Positions 33,389-44,983 of a DNA stretch of 64,000 nt are shown here, one piece after another; within the stretch, counting starts at the first letter, position 1; every line of letters begins with the position of its first letter. A program made the position numbers and the translations under genes. This DNA is from Terana coerulea (Eukaryota; Basidiomycota; Agaricomycetes; Polyporales; Phanerochaetaceae), in NCBI GenBank assembly GCA_024811115.1, contig JAKOGH010000324.1:62001-126000 (forward strand), written 5' to 3'. The notes beneath the pieces were generated by a model, which worked only from the letters and a program-made list of their open reading frames with translations, was not told the origin of the DNA and did not search any database.

Positions 33389-36034
33389 TCACGCCGCAGG
33401 TTTCTCCTCAGGGGTGTTGGGCTGTACGTCGTACTCCATGTGTGATGCCTGCTCCTGCCACATACTGTAGTATAGACCCCCGGCACGCATGAGCTCTTCG
33501 TGCGTGCCCTGCTCAATGATTCGACCTTCGTTCATGACAAAAATAAGATCTTGCGATGTTTGTCGTCAGTGATATTACAAGAAAGCTTGGGCCCAATTCA
33601 CTCACCAGCTTCGACCACAGTACGAAGGCGATGAGCAATGAAAATGCTGGTACGAGCCTTCTCCTGAAGGAGTGAGTTGATATTCCTCATGAGCTCAGTC
33701 TCAGTGTGTGCGTCGAGCGCAGAGGTCTGACAACGCACGTCAGCGGGAGCGAAATGAGCCAGGGCCTAGAGCACTCACCGCCTCGTCGAAGAACAGGATT
33801 GGTGGGTCTTTGAGCAGCACCCGCGCAACAGCCAGCCGCTGCTTCTCGCCGCCGGAGATCATCAGACCCCGCTCACCGACCTTTGTCGCATACCCTTCCG
33901 GCAAGCGCACCACCGCCTCGTGCACGTGCGCCTTCCTCGCAGCCTCCTTCACCTCGTCATCGGTCGCGTCCAGCCGGCCGTATCGCACGTTGTGCAGGAT
34001 GTCCGAGTGGAAGAGCGGTGTGTCCTGCGGAACGACGCCGATCGCACGGCGCACGCTCGCGATCTGGAGGTCGTCGAGGCTCTGGTCGTCGATGCAGATC
34101 CGGCCGGAGGAAGGGATGTAGAAGCGGTAGAGCAGGCGGACGATGGTGGATTTGCCGCAGCCGGAGGGACCGACGAAGGCGACCTTCTTGCCGGCAGGAA
34201 TGGTGAAGCTGAGGTCGCGGAAGATGGGCCGGTCGACGTGGTAACCGAATTGGACATTCTCGAACCGTATGGAGCCGCCCTTAAGTTGCAAAGCTTTTGC
34301 ATTAGGAGAGTCCTATGGAAGTAGTGAGGACTAGCATCAGTAGGGGACGCGACTTCGGCGGACCTTGGGCGGCTGATTCTCGGTCTGAATGTTGAAGAGG
34401 ACTTCCAGGTCCAGCAAGCTTTGTCTCATTTCCCGGTAAATTGTGCCAAGGAAATTAAGCGGTAGCGATAGCTGGAAAACGAGTTGGTTCACCATGACAA
34501 GATCGCCCACAGTCATCGTCCCTACGTACTCGGCATTTGTTTCCAGCGCATACAACAGTCAGTGAGAAGAGCTTACCTTTGATAACTCCTTGGGCAGCCA
34601 GAAACATCATAGCCGTCAAGGCGGTAGAGAAGATGACATTCTGCCCGGAGTTGAGATAAGACAATGATGTTGCAATCTTCAGAGCCGCCTTCTCATAAGC
34701 TTTCAAATGCTTGTCGTATTGCTTAATCTCATATCCCTCGTTATTGAAGTGCTGTACGAATTGTTAAAGCTTTATGACTGATTTCTGAGGGCGTAAGGTT
34801 ACCTTGACAGCTTCGTAATTGATAAGCGAATCAACGGCAACCGTGGCGGCTTTGTTATCCGCTGCATTGGCCTCGCGTCTGAAGCGCGTCCTACACTGTC
34901 TGCCTCAGCAAATGCCACCACATAGCGTGTCAGGAAGAGCACATACCGCCAAGCCGTCGTCCGTACAGTGAACCAAGTGTAAGCACCCATAGTGACCAGA
35001 GTAATTGCGGCGAAGTTCCACCCGAAGTTGTATGTCTACATATGGCATAAGCGATGTTTGGCATGGACATACGAATTGACGCACCAAGATGCCGCAAACA
35101 AGTGAGATCTCAAGAGCTGTGGGTACGATGCGGAAGACAATAGCTTGAAGGATGAAGGTGATGCCCCTAACACGTCATTACAATCGTAGTGTGTAAGGAA
35201 TTCACTGAGACGCACTTGGTACCACGGTCAATCGCTCTTGTCAGACCACCTGTTTGCCTCGAGAGGTGAAACTTTAGATCGAGGTTGAGCAAGTGTTCAA
35301 AGGTCTCGCTTGCAACCCTGCGGATCGCACGTTGTCCGACATTGGCGAAGACAGCGTTCAAGAGTTCGCCAAAGAGTGTTGCACCAATACGGGCCGCGCC
35401 ATCTGAAAGCAATGAGTAGATCCCTGTAGTGTGAGAGAAGGGGTACGTACAGCCCAAGATGAGGGAACCAGCAACAACCCAGACCGTCGAATCGTCAGTA
35501 ACTGGAATGTTCAGTGTATCGATGATCTGCTTGAATACCAGCGGTACTTGAACATTCAACAGCTTTGGGCAGTATGATGAGCAACCCTGTAATGACACGT
35601 TAAACTGGCCGGCTCAAGCGCACCTTGCCGGCGACGAGTAATCCCATACCCACGACCACCCTTCCCCGCGTTGACCAGTCATCCTTGGGCCAAAGGTTTC
35701 CAGAGAGCCGTTTGATGATGTTCCAGTCGTTCTTACGTTGCTGGGCGAGAGAAATATGTACCACTTCGTCGGCTTTGGCTGGAGGTTTCGCAGCAGGTGT
35801 TGCAGGCGTTCTCGGGGGAGGCTGGGAAGGAGTTCCTGGCTGGGGTTTCTGAGGATCTTGCGCAAGGTGTTGGAAGTGACGATAAGGTGTTCCCTGAGGC
35901 CGTCGGAACATCCACATCGACGAGGTCTGGCTTGAGCGGTATGTTTGGGACCATGAGATTTGACGGCCGCCGCTGGCTGGGATGCGTGGTGCGTTCGGCC
36001 CTCTAAGGGCTCGAGACAACCGCAGAGCGTTCAT
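33389..36034 (-). CDS. ATM1: mitochondrial ABC exporter Atm1 (ABCB7 type)
   Basis: A half-transporter: one six-helix membrane domain followed by one nucleotide-binding domain. The N-terminus is rich in Arg and Ser ([16 protein letters not shown]), as expected for a mitochondrial presequence. Family stretches include [50 protein letters not shown] and [17 protein letters not shown]. The NBD shows Walker [10 protein letters not shown], signature ISGGEKQR, Walker B ILFFDEATSALD (an intron falls inside the EA-TSALD segment) and H-loop IAHRL. It ends NTPEEKPAA at 33389. Atm1 sits in the inner membrane and exports a glutathione-linked sulfur/iron-sulfur precursor for cytosolic Fe-S assembly. All exons join in frame. 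An upstream in-frame Met at 36058 is an alternative start. Confidence 0.92.
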
Positions 36035-36943
36035 GGCGCACGACCGGGTGGCGCGCACTCGCTAGAGAGTGAGGTTTGAGCGAGGAGAGGTGAAGGTAGG
36101 AAAGTGAGCATGGTGAACGGCTGAGAACTCGAGAATATCGCGTAAGTGGGTGTCATTTACGAGCCGGGGTTATCTGATAAGATATCGCGGATTCAGATCA
36201 TTTTCGGTGCCGCTAGCCAATTTGAACCTTGCTTTCACCTCAGGCTTGCCTCCTTGAACTGGTCTTGCTCCCTCATACCAACGATGAATATCTTTCAAAT
36301 GCTATGTGATGAGCAGTAATTTATACAGAGCTTGGATTGCTACACGGTCCTGATTTCTCTCAAATAACGTGGAAATGCGTGGTGAGCCGGCAATTTCGGT
36401 TGTTCTACCATCTGACTGGAAATGCATGTCAGGGTTCAAGATGTCTATATTCCCGGTGCCATATGTACTTGACTTGCGATTTTGTGCCTTAACTAATATG
36501 CTTGGTTGTTTCTCTGCTGCCACAGACGGTGCCCAACACTTCGGGCGAACTAGGTAAGTACTGTCTCTAGATCCGAAGAGCACTTCGAACCACTGCCATG
36601 GTGCTGTTTCGTCACTAATATCACGGCGATGTAACAAAGCTTCGATGTGTCCGTAACAGGAGCATCAGAGATGAGTGCGGAGAGGAACTGCTGCACTTAA
36701 AGATCCTAACAAGCTGTGCTGATGTTGTAGATGCATCTATGGGAAGGCACTTCCCCAGTCATACCCTTAGCACAGGCTTTGCTAGGTTCACATCGTTCTT
36801 CTGTGTGTGGGTTAGTCTATATCATCAATAACTCTTGATACTGACTGTATTCTTAGATGTATCAGGGCATAGGTCTCTTTAAGATGCACATCAATGCGCG
36901 CTAAACGGTGCCCTAAACCTTGGGTTTGGGGTTCCGTAATCCG
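36035..36943. other. divergent intergenic region
   Basis: No coding signal. It should contain the promoter of Atm1 and, at its right end, the control region of the small gene at 37029. Confidence 0.5.
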
Positions 36944-36960
36944 TATATAAACCTAGGTTT
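36915..36960. promoter_or_regulatory. two AAACC...GGTTT palindromes around the promoter
   Basis: AAACCTTGGGTTT (36915-36927) is an imperfect inverted repeat, and AAACCTAGGTTT (36949-36960) is a perfect 12-bp palindrome. They lie about 70-115 bp before the ATG at 37029, the second overlapping the TATA box. They are good candidates for transcription-factor sites; the factor is unknown. Confidence 0.45.
36944..36951 (+). promoter_or_regulatory. TATA box of the small gene at 37029
   Basis: TATATAAA, 78-85 bp before the ATG, followed directly by a palindrome. Confidence 0.6.
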
Positions 36961-37028
36961 GTGGAAGATAACTACGGCAACAACGCCTGTAACTCCAGAT
37001 TTCTGCGACACTCTCTACCCAACGCACC

Positions 37029-37259
37029 ATGACCAAGCTCTCCCCTAGCCCTTCCACCGCATCTTTCACTTCCTTCACCACGGCGTATTCATCACCTACC
37101 CTTATCTCTCAACACACGCCTGAGAAGGACTACTTCAACGCCTTTGGCGAACTACAAGCCTCCTACGGCTTTGGCGGTACGATGCCGAACCTTTCCACGA
37201 TTCCAACCCAGCAGAAGCTACAAGGGTCTGGAAAAGGCTGGCGTTTCTGGAAACAATGA
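37029..37259 (+). CDS. small conserved basidiomycete protein of unknown function, 76 residues
   Basis: A single-exon frame with a good TATA box at suitable distance. The N-terminal half is Ser/Thr-rich and probably disordered. The middle reads EKDYFNAFGELQASYGFGG and the end GKGWRFWKQ. The KDYxxAFxxLQxxYGFGG pattern recurs, to my memory, in short proteins of other Agaricomycetes, so I think it is a real gene. There is no signal peptide or membrane segment, and its role is unknown. The strong promoter architecture suggests regulated or high expression. Confidence 0.65.
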   Translation: MTKLSPSPSTASFTSFTTAYSSPTLISQHTPEKDYFNAFGELQASYGFGGTMPNLSTIPTQQKLQGSGKGWRFWKQ

Positions 37260-37853
37260 CGTATTGGAGTGTCGGTGAGCAAAACAGTTCAATAGTCTGA
37301 AAAACCTGGTCGGGAACTGACACGCGTCTTCTTAGAAGAACACAGGCAGCTATTTTCCGTATATTCTCTACCATACCGCAGTCGACATCGAGAGTGCCAG
37401 TACATACGCGTACAAGCCTCTATCACACTGACGCAGAAGATCCACGGCCGTCGCAATCTGTCATTATACGAAACGTTTGCCGCGTGGAGGGCGATGACCC
37501 ATAGAGAACTAGTCATGTGGAGGGCGAGCAGGTTGCCCAGTACTAGCGGGAGGTGTGGATCCGGGGGATGTGAATCATATGTCCCGCTTCTTCTCCAGGG
37601 TTGCTCGCGTAAATTATGGGTTAAATGTAAACATCATATTCTAAATCCTAGTATTTCTTTCATATACCAGCTTTGTTACGCTTAGGTGCCATGGCCCAGC
37701 GATGTAAGTATTTACAAGTTGATGTGTCCAGGCGGCAATACCCGCCATCAAGACGCCACAAAGCCCTGCAGGGCACCAAGCGCTTGAAACTCGGATGTTC
37801 GTTTTCCTCCTCCCACTCCTGCTATTTCTGTTTCATCGCACGTAGGACTTGAC
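37260..37853. other. intergenic, no gene recognised
   Basis: 3' flank of the small gene and promoter of the glycosyltransferase-like gene. Nothing else seen. Confidence 0.5.
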
Positions 37854-39828
37854 ATGCTTCGTTCTCGCGGACTTCGACCATCTACGCTGTCGTCTGGAGC
37901 TTCCGAAGACTTCCTGGCTGTCTTACCTTCCTCAAGCTCGGACACTATACCTCCAGCTACTATGCTCCCCTCGCCGAAATCTCGCAGCCCGGTACGCGTT
38001 ACGCTAAGACGACATCCGTCAGCATTGCGCTTGAAGTCAATCTCGCTGCTCTGGAGAGGCTTGTTAGGCTGTACACTCGTTGCTGCGTGCTTGCTGCTCC
38101 TCTTGTTATACAACTATCATTTTCGGGAGTCACACCAGGTGATGCAACCGGTCCAAAAACCAGCAGACCCTGGCACTCAGAAGCTCGGATCATTGAAGCA
38201 AAAATTTGCATCAAGTCCTGCACGAACGGTACACGAGGCTCTGCTCGACGCTATAATGGAGAAGCATGAAGAACAAGGCATCCCAACTACCACCGATATA
38301 GTGAACCTGCGCTGGCCGCCGATTGTTACTGCAGTCCCAGAGGTTCCACCATCCCATGACGCCACACGAATTGGAGTCACTACCGCCGCTATAGACACAC
38401 AATTCTGTTACGCTGAACGATGCCGGATCCTCCTGCCTCTCTGGATTGGCGAACAGGAGTCAAGGGGCCGAATGCATCTCACTCAACTCGTCCACCTCGC
38501 GGCAGCGCTAACAGGACGCTTGTTCTCCCAAACGTTGGCAAGAGCAGACTAGGGACATGCGGAAAATGGACCTTTGAAGCGTACTACGATGTCGGAAGCC
38601 TGGCAAGGCAGATCAAAGAAGTCGGCGGAGGGACCACGCGGGTGATGCTCATGGACGACTTCAAGACGTGGATCGATATGCGTCCCGACGCGCCTCAAGG
38701 ACAAGTGCTTTTCTTCCAGGAAGGCTCCATCATGGAGGAGAGCCAGCAAACATCTACCCCTTTAATCAGCGCAGAAGGTCTGAACCTGTTCATCGACAAC
38801 CACGTACTGGCGCCGAACGACCCACGTCTGAAAAACGCTTTCTGCCTCAAAACCAAATATCGCGGGCTGCTTCTGGACCAGTATCTGCCTCAAACTATGT
38901 ATCTCACGCCACCCGATCCTCTGAACGTGGCAGCAACGACTCCTTCTGGCGAGCTCATGGCCGACTTGCTCAGGCAGCACTTGGGTGGTCCTTTCAGCCG
39001 CTCTTCTGCCCTACCTGCAGACACCCAGCCAAACCAGTATGCGGCGAGGTCATTCCAAGAGAGTTACATCCCATCCGAGCCCGATGTGCTGCTTCTTCAC
39101 TGGGACTTCCGCCATCTGCCCTTCACTCCCGCACCGACGCTGCCGCCTCTGCAGTATGCCGACAAGCTCTGGGAGTTCTCGCAGCAACTGACCAAGCCGT
39201 ACCTGCCTTACCTGGCCGTGCACTGGCGCATGGAGACCGTCGAGCCCGCGCTACTCCCTGACTGCGCCGAAGCCTTAGTCGACACCCTAAACACACTTCT
39301 CTCGGACCCTACTTTGGCGAAGGGCATCCAGACCGTGTGGTTGGCGACAGATGTCCCGTGGTCCAGCACCAGCGACGGCGCGCTACTGAGAAGCCCGGCA
39401 CAACGGTCGAACACCTTCAAAGCGTTCACGGAACAGCACACGCAGGCGATCCGGATTGTCAAAGGAGCCTTCGAGCGCGAGGGATCGCTGGCAGCATGGA
39501 AGTTGACGGGTTTGGGCGAGGAGGTGCAAAGGGTGAGGAACACTATGCAAGGAGAGGAGCTCGTCCTGGCATACGAAGATGACTTGGGGATGCTCTGGGA
39601 GGATTCCGGGGTATGGGGAATCTTGGATAAGATGGCTGCGATGCGCTCGGCGTTGTTTGTGAGTACGACGAGGAATTGCGGGCGAGTCAGGTATGTCCGC
39701 TGTTCTCGAAAGTTGACAAGTTGGAATTGACGAGTGTCCATAGTTCGTTCACGAAGCAAATCGTAGATTTCAGATCAGAAGCGCAAGGCTATCACGTACC
39801 ACGAAATGTAGTAGAGTTGTTTGGCTGA
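37854..39828 (+). CDS. type II membrane protein, O-fucosyltransferase-like
   Basis: Exons 37854-39690 and 39744-39828. A cytosolic basic N-terminus precedes one membrane anchor (LLGCTLVAACLLLLLLYNY, residues ~70-88), then a stem and a lumenal domain. RILLPLWIGEQESRGRMHL, LNRTLVLPNVGKSRLGTC and YLAVHWRMETVEP resemble the O-FucT (PF10250-like) fold, with the HWRME segment in the nucleotide-sugar site region. It ends HVPRNVVELFG. It would act in the Golgi or ER on proteins or glycans; donor and acceptor are unproven. The frame breaks at 38510-38511: LAAAL continues as NRTLVL only if CTAACAGG had one more A. Neighbouring genes give no functional clue. Confidence 0.68.
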
Positions 39829-40047
39829 GATGTACATTGCAATCCTTCACGAGCGAGAGATGGCCATAGCATAGTCGGGGCATGTGGAGGCTCATACTAC
39901 AATTTTGCGAGAAACAACAAAGCAGGTGAAAACATATCCACCAGCATGATACCATGGAGGTCGCCCCGACGACCCTGCCGCTCCGGCACGCATGCTCTGC
40001 CCTTGAGATATAAGGAGTGCAGCGAAGCGCAGTCGAAACGTCCGCAT

Positions 40048-40590
40048 CTACTCCCGCGGAGCACCACGTCCGACACCAGCGAACTGTGGTCGGAACTCGC
40101 CGGGGCACCCTCCTTCTTCCTGTACTCCTCGCGGTCGGGGCGGGGCGCACGGTAGGCACCCTCTCCCGGACCGCGGACACCAGCTCGGGCGGGGGGGACG
40201 AGCCGCCTTCTTGTGTGTGGCAGGAACGATCTCAGCGGGAAGGTGGAGCCTGCAGCAGTGTGAAGTTCTGAAGCACTTATTCGTGCATAGAGACGTACCA
40301 CTCGCGGAGATATTCAACGCCCTCGGGGGTCAAGACGTAGTAATACCATTGCCAGGAGAACTGAGTCTTCACGAGGCCCTTCGAGGTAAGACTCTGCATG
40401 GCCTTGATAACCTGCAGGTTGGGAACGTCGAGCTCCTCGTGCTTCGGGGCATTGTAGTCCTTCTTGGCGACCAAGACACCCTCTGTGGAGACGAGTTAAC
40501 CACCTGCACTGTAAATACATGGTCTGGTAGCTTCGCACCCTTGAAGAGGTTCTCGTAGATGGTGCGCCTATTCTCCTTGGTAATGATCAT
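40048..40590 (-). CDS. RPS10: 40S ribosomal protein eS10
   Basis: Starts [20 protein letters not shown] at 40590, with introns after the first 17 codons and within the W of [14 protein letters not shown]. The winged-helix core [20 protein letters not shown] and [18 protein letters not shown] is diagnostic of eS10, a component of the small-subunit beak near the mRNA entry. The tail ends [17 protein letters not shown] at 40048. Between these the expected basic tail ([18 protein letters not shown]) is in a different frame from both flanks. A C7 run (40191-40197) appears one base too long and a C4 run (40102-40105) one too short, so the two shifts cancel. Since eS10 is essential, sequence error is the simplest explanation. 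Confidence 0.93.
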
Positions 40591-40689
40591 GCTGGGCTAG
40601 TCGAGTATAGATGTCGGTAGCTGCACAAGTTTAGTGCTTGATCTCTTCGAAAGTAAGGAATAACGACTCACTGCGAGATTGTTCGCACT

Positions 40690-41070
40690 AGTCCGCCTAC
40701 AACAACATGGACATAGTGAGCAAACTGTGCTTCACTCTGCAGACCTAAGATCCGTCATCCGCTGTCCACTCCACCCATCCAGCCTGTCGAAGCCCGCCAC
40801 ACCGCACAAAACCACCACCGACAGAATCCAACGGGTCCACAGAATCGATTGACAGCACTCACGTAGCGTGGGGAGGCGAGGGTTCCTTTGGGGAGGTCTT
40901 GACGTCGAGCTGAGCGAGAGCTTCGTGAATCCAGGGCGTCTAATTGGCGGTGTAGTAGCCCAAAATGGCAATGCCGAAACCCACGTGGCACGGGGACAGG
41001 CAAGCGCCTCGCTATGCAGCCCTTTCAAGTTGAATTGCAGCTATGTTCCGAACGGAGGGTGCTTGGTCTA
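40690..41070 (-). other. possible small gene, unidentified
   Basis: The minus strand here looks coding. VPVPRGF is followed in another frame by GIAILGYYTAN and TPWIHEALAQLDVKTSPK, then GTLASPRY in the first frame, directly before a good donor (TAC|GTGAGT at ~40862) and a later acceptor near 40745. A stop separates TAN from TPW as written. It could be a short mitochondrial or membrane subunit with sequence errors, or a remnant. I cannot name it. Confidence 0.35.
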
Positions 41071-41236
41071 AGCTGAGATAAGTAAGGAAACGGGAAGTTT
41101 GATTCACAGCTGTGCAATTGAGATGCCGGTATAAGATGGAGCTACATTTCAAGCTATTCCGAAGCCAATCCAAGCATGTAGAGCATCAAGGTGTTAGACA
41201 AGCCACTCCGAGCCAGAGTTGCTGGCCGAGGCCCAT

Positions 41237-41917
41237 CTACCACCGGCCAGGTGAGGGGTTGCTTCGTTCTTTCTTCAGCATGCTCTTGATCTCTCCACAG
41301 TTGCTGCATTTCCGTGGCTCAGGCTCGTAATCGTCTTTCGTGAATTCGTAGTCGTAGGCCTCCAACGCCGGATGCCTATCGCCCATATATCTCTTTCCGG
41401 TATTTCCGGTCGAAATGGTACCATTGTGGTGACATTTGACAGTATGGCGTCCCGAAGTTTGAGTTCGGGCAGTAGCACGTACCTAAACGCGAGTGCTCCC
41501 GGTCAGTCTGAAAGGCCACGTCTCGTGTCGGCAAGAACGATCAAAGAATGCTCACCCTTCGAGTTGTGGCATGAGCAGCTCTCGCACGTTTGATAACCAC
41601 AATCTTCGCAGTGACCATCACAAGGATACTCGTCATAAAACTTGACATTGCAGCCCGTGCAACGGCCTGTGGGGGGACGCTCCAGTCGCTTCGGCTGCTG
41701 TGCATTTATCTTCTCAACCTCGTTATTGATTTGCTGGATCTTGCACGGCTTCTTATGGGTTTTCCAATCTATTCTTTGGCAGTCCGCTCTATACCGCTCG
41801 TTAATTCAGAACGAAACCGCAAGAAAGTCATAATTCAGAAGCGTACGAGCAATAGTAAGTGGTCTTGCAGGCCGAGCATTTGAGGTTCCCGTCGGCGTAG
41901 CAAACGGCGCAAATCAT
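41237..41917 (-). CDS. MYND zinc-finger protein with a second cysteine-rich module
   Basis: Starts MICAVCYADGNLKCSACKTT at 41917. An intron separates YCS from ADCQRIDWKTHKKPCK, completing a MYND finger (CxxC, CxxC, YCSxxCQxxDWxxHKxxC). After a short basic linker comes a second cluster: RCTGCNVKFYDEYPCDGHCE, CGYQTCESCSCHNSKG, TCYCPNSNFGTPYC. A tail KCSNCGEIKSMLKKERSNP follows, ending at 41237. About 190 residues. MYND fingers mediate protein-protein contacts, and the extra Cys/His module probably binds zinc too. One base too many near 41385-41399 (RKYRK continues as RYMGDRHPALE) breaks the last exon. Role unknown. Confidence 0.72.
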
Positions 41918-43916
41918 GTTCAAAAAGTAAGGTATCGTTGGTGGTCGTGGTAGACGTTCTGGTGAGAGCCGAACCACGCGACGTCGAATCCAATATTAAT
42001 TTTGATGTGCCACAAAGCCGCGCGCGAGTCACACGACACGTGGCTGTGACAAATCGACCGAGGACGGGCGACGCTGAGCGCAACATTCTGCACTGCAGAC
42101 CTCCATCTCCGAGCATAAATTCTACACACGTGTGTGTTCAATTGCTAGTGTAAGCAGCCCGCTCTCGAAAATAATATAGATATATACGGAAATAGCCGAG
42201 TGCCATGCATTCATTCCAGGACATCGCAACTGGGGAGAACTGCAATATTGAAGGTAAGTAATGTCGCCCTTTATTTCAGCAAGTTCTGGGCCTACACGTG
42301 GCATCACGCTAGCTATTCGGGCTGCTAACATTCATCGCTTCATCCGGACCGACAGCGTAACTTGTACTGTCCATGGTTTTCCAAACGCTCTGGCCATAAT
42401 GAGGTGCCGAAACCTCACGGGATGGAGAACGGAGAATGCTAAGAGGAAAGGGTACACATAGCCCCACGGTTATGATTTGCTACAACGAGCTTCGCCGAGG
42501 GCTCCTTCGGCCTGCGTAACGAAATCAGCATGGACACTATCACCACGTTTTGCTGCTCACCTGAACGGAAGCGGCAAAGCGGCGTATCTAAGGTTGCCTC
42601 GAGGCGTTGGGAATGTTGATTCTGGCTCCTGCTGTGCGGACACGTTTCAGGTCTGCATCGGATCCTGAGCACGAAGAGACCAGAGCAGCCGTCTGAAGAG
42701 CGACGTGAGTGATCGGAGGAAAGAAGAGGTCTCCACTGAATGGTACCTCGTTCCCTGGTCTGGCACAGGCTTTGTATGAACAGTGCCTTCAGGAACTTCG
42801 CAATTTTAAGGATCTGTTTTGAGCCTACGGTCTTAGGTTCGGCTACACCGTTGTCTCGTACGGAAGCTAAAGTGGGGTCGGCGTAGTAGTACCATTGCAG
42901 GCCTAGGGCTACTCAAACAGCCTCCAGCAGACCCAGTTCACGACATTGCATGGGAATCGGAGGTCGGCACGTCCATAGTGCGCATATCGCATGTCGCCAC
43001 CATAGCCAAAGTCTGGCAGAACTGGCTGGCAAGCTGGCTGACCCACCTCTGTGTTCACTGTTCACTCCATCACGGCGGCGTGAGCTAAGTTGTGGGATGA
43101 TGGGCGCTTCATGACTTGGAGTCGATCTTCCACCACTACTATCCCTGCAGACTGCTTCAGGTCGTCGTGCACACTGAAACCTTGGATGCAAAACATACGT
43201 CGCGTATGATCATCAGTCCCAGCGAGTCTCCTATCCGCCAGAAACCATGGGCACCATGACACTGATTATGCGACCCCAAGGGTGGTGGTGGGTCCTCGAT
43301 CAGCAATGCGGCTGAGAACGCTTGTCCTCAGCATCTTCGGGGAAGATTGAACATCCTGTATGATATCTCGAATGCTTCGTCATGATGTGTGTCTGATGAC
43401 TGACACAGGTGCTCGGGAACCATGAATGGGAGATCAGAGGTGCTAGGACCAGCCACCGCAAAGCGGTTTGCGTTCCTTCGGCAGGGAAGCTTGGTACCAA
43501 GCCATCGTTTCCACAGCAAGTGTTCTTCCGAACCAGTCCTCTGCGATTGGGACCCAGGTATTCCAGAAGGTGTCGAGGGTTGCTAGAGATCGAGGACCAG
43601 ACAAAAGGTGAGCGCCCATGTTTTTGTTTACTTCGATGCGGCCAGATGGAGTGGTCGATAGGTCTTTTTGTACGGGTCGGTCCTATCCTCAGGCCTGACT
43701 TTGCATGAGTCAATGTTAACAATAAAGCCTGGTGGAAAGCCAGCGCGTGAGGGGGTCAACACAAAAGACGGTCCATCGGCAATCTCCCAAATGACACGGA
43801 AGGCCCCGGCGTCTGTCGGGGGCGTTTCACAATTATGTGGGACGCGGCTACACCTACCTAGATTACACGCCTTGGAATAGGGCGAAATACAAGCTTGACC
43901 ACACCATGCTTTGCAG
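41918..43916. other. 2-kb stretch without a recognised gene
   Basis: Several short frames on both strands, none with a domain or coherent exon set. The last part is the promoter of the 44015 gene. Confidence 0.45.
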
Positions 43917-43923
43917 TATAAAA
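43917..43923 (+). promoter_or_regulatory. TATA box of the MYND gene at 44015
   Basis: TATAAAA about 92 bp before the ATG. Confidence 0.55.
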
Positions 43924-44014
43924 CGAAGTAGACAATTGCTGCCATGGCTCAAGCACCGAGTGTCGAGTCACCCCACCCCCGATCTGTACACAACCACCCA
44001 CTGCTACCACTGCA

Positions 44015-44983
44015 ATGGCTACCATGTACGCTCAGCCCGCTGCGGCGAACTACTACACATCCCCTTCCCATCCTACCCCTAAGCAACGGGGCTATCGGCT
44101 GTGCGATCAGTGTGGCGCCGTCGAGCAGCCCAGCACCCGGTTCCGCCTCTGCGGTGGTTGCGTGAGTGTCCACATCCAACTTGTTTGGATCATGACCCCT
44201 GACATACGATCCCTCTCTGCCCAGATGACAACACAATACTGCGTGAGTGTCTCTCCTGAGTGGTTGACACCGCCATACTGACCGTACCGTACTAGTCTCA
44301 GGAATGCCAGAAGTCACACTGGTCTTCACATAAGCAGATCTGCCAGTACACTTCTGGTCAGGTCTCCGCTGCGAAGCAACACGCCATGGGTGCGAGTGTG
44401 AACGAGGACGTTGTCAAGGGTCTTCGGAAGTTTACCTCCGCATACTCTACCCTCATCGGATGGGCGGGCTTCCAGGCCCTCCAGCTCAAACGCATCCCCG
44501 CCAACGTCCGCCAACAAGCGCTCCTCATTGAACTCAACTACCGTCCGTCATCGGACTCCATGCGTCGGTTCGTATCCGACCACATCTGCCTGTATGATCA
44601 TGCGCCTAACCATTAGCCGCAGATTCTCGCTGAAGTCGACACACATCGTCCCCCGGACGTATGTTACAGACAACGACCCGCTTGTCGGCGAGGACATCCG
44701 ACGACGCGAAGAGCGGTGCCGAAGGAGCGGCGGCATTGGTACGGCCGTGATCATCATCCAGTGCGGAGAGATCAGCCAGGTCATGCCCGTCGAAGTCGAC
44801 TCGCCCTCGAAGATTTCGTGGGACTCACGAGACGACTGGGCCGACACCCTCCGGCACTTCATTGATGCTGGGCGCACAGACTTCAAGCCGATATCGACAA
44901 CCTCTAGGGGGTAAGTGTCGATACTCTTTGGGTGCTCCTCCCTTCTAACGACATTCCATTTCTATAGGGTTGTCTACGGCTGA
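44015..44983 (+). CDS. MYND zinc-finger protein, 246 residues
   Basis: Five exons: 44015-44161, 44225-44242, 44296-44567, 44623-44910 and 44968-44983, totalling 741 nt in frame. After a short N-terminus (MATMYAQPAAANYYTSPS) comes the MYND finger: LCDQCGAVEQPSTRFRLCGG, then CMTTQYCSQECQKSHWSSHK and QIC. The 18-nt second exon encodes MTTQYC, which lies inside the finger. The remaining 170 residues (LIGWAGFQALQLKRIPANVR and VIIIQCGEISQVMPVEVD) match no domain I can name but look globular. Such MYND proteins are abundant in Agaricomycetes and mostly uncharacterised. The predicted role is a protein-interaction module, probably cytosolic or nuclear. Confidence 0.85.

Noticed and set aside
33883..34324. 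Arg-rich plus-strand frames of 107 and 134 codons
   Set aside because: Antisense to the ATP-binding domain of Atm1.
36905..36930. CCCTAAACC resembling telomere repeat units
   Set aside because: A single short match within a promoter; there is no tandem array.
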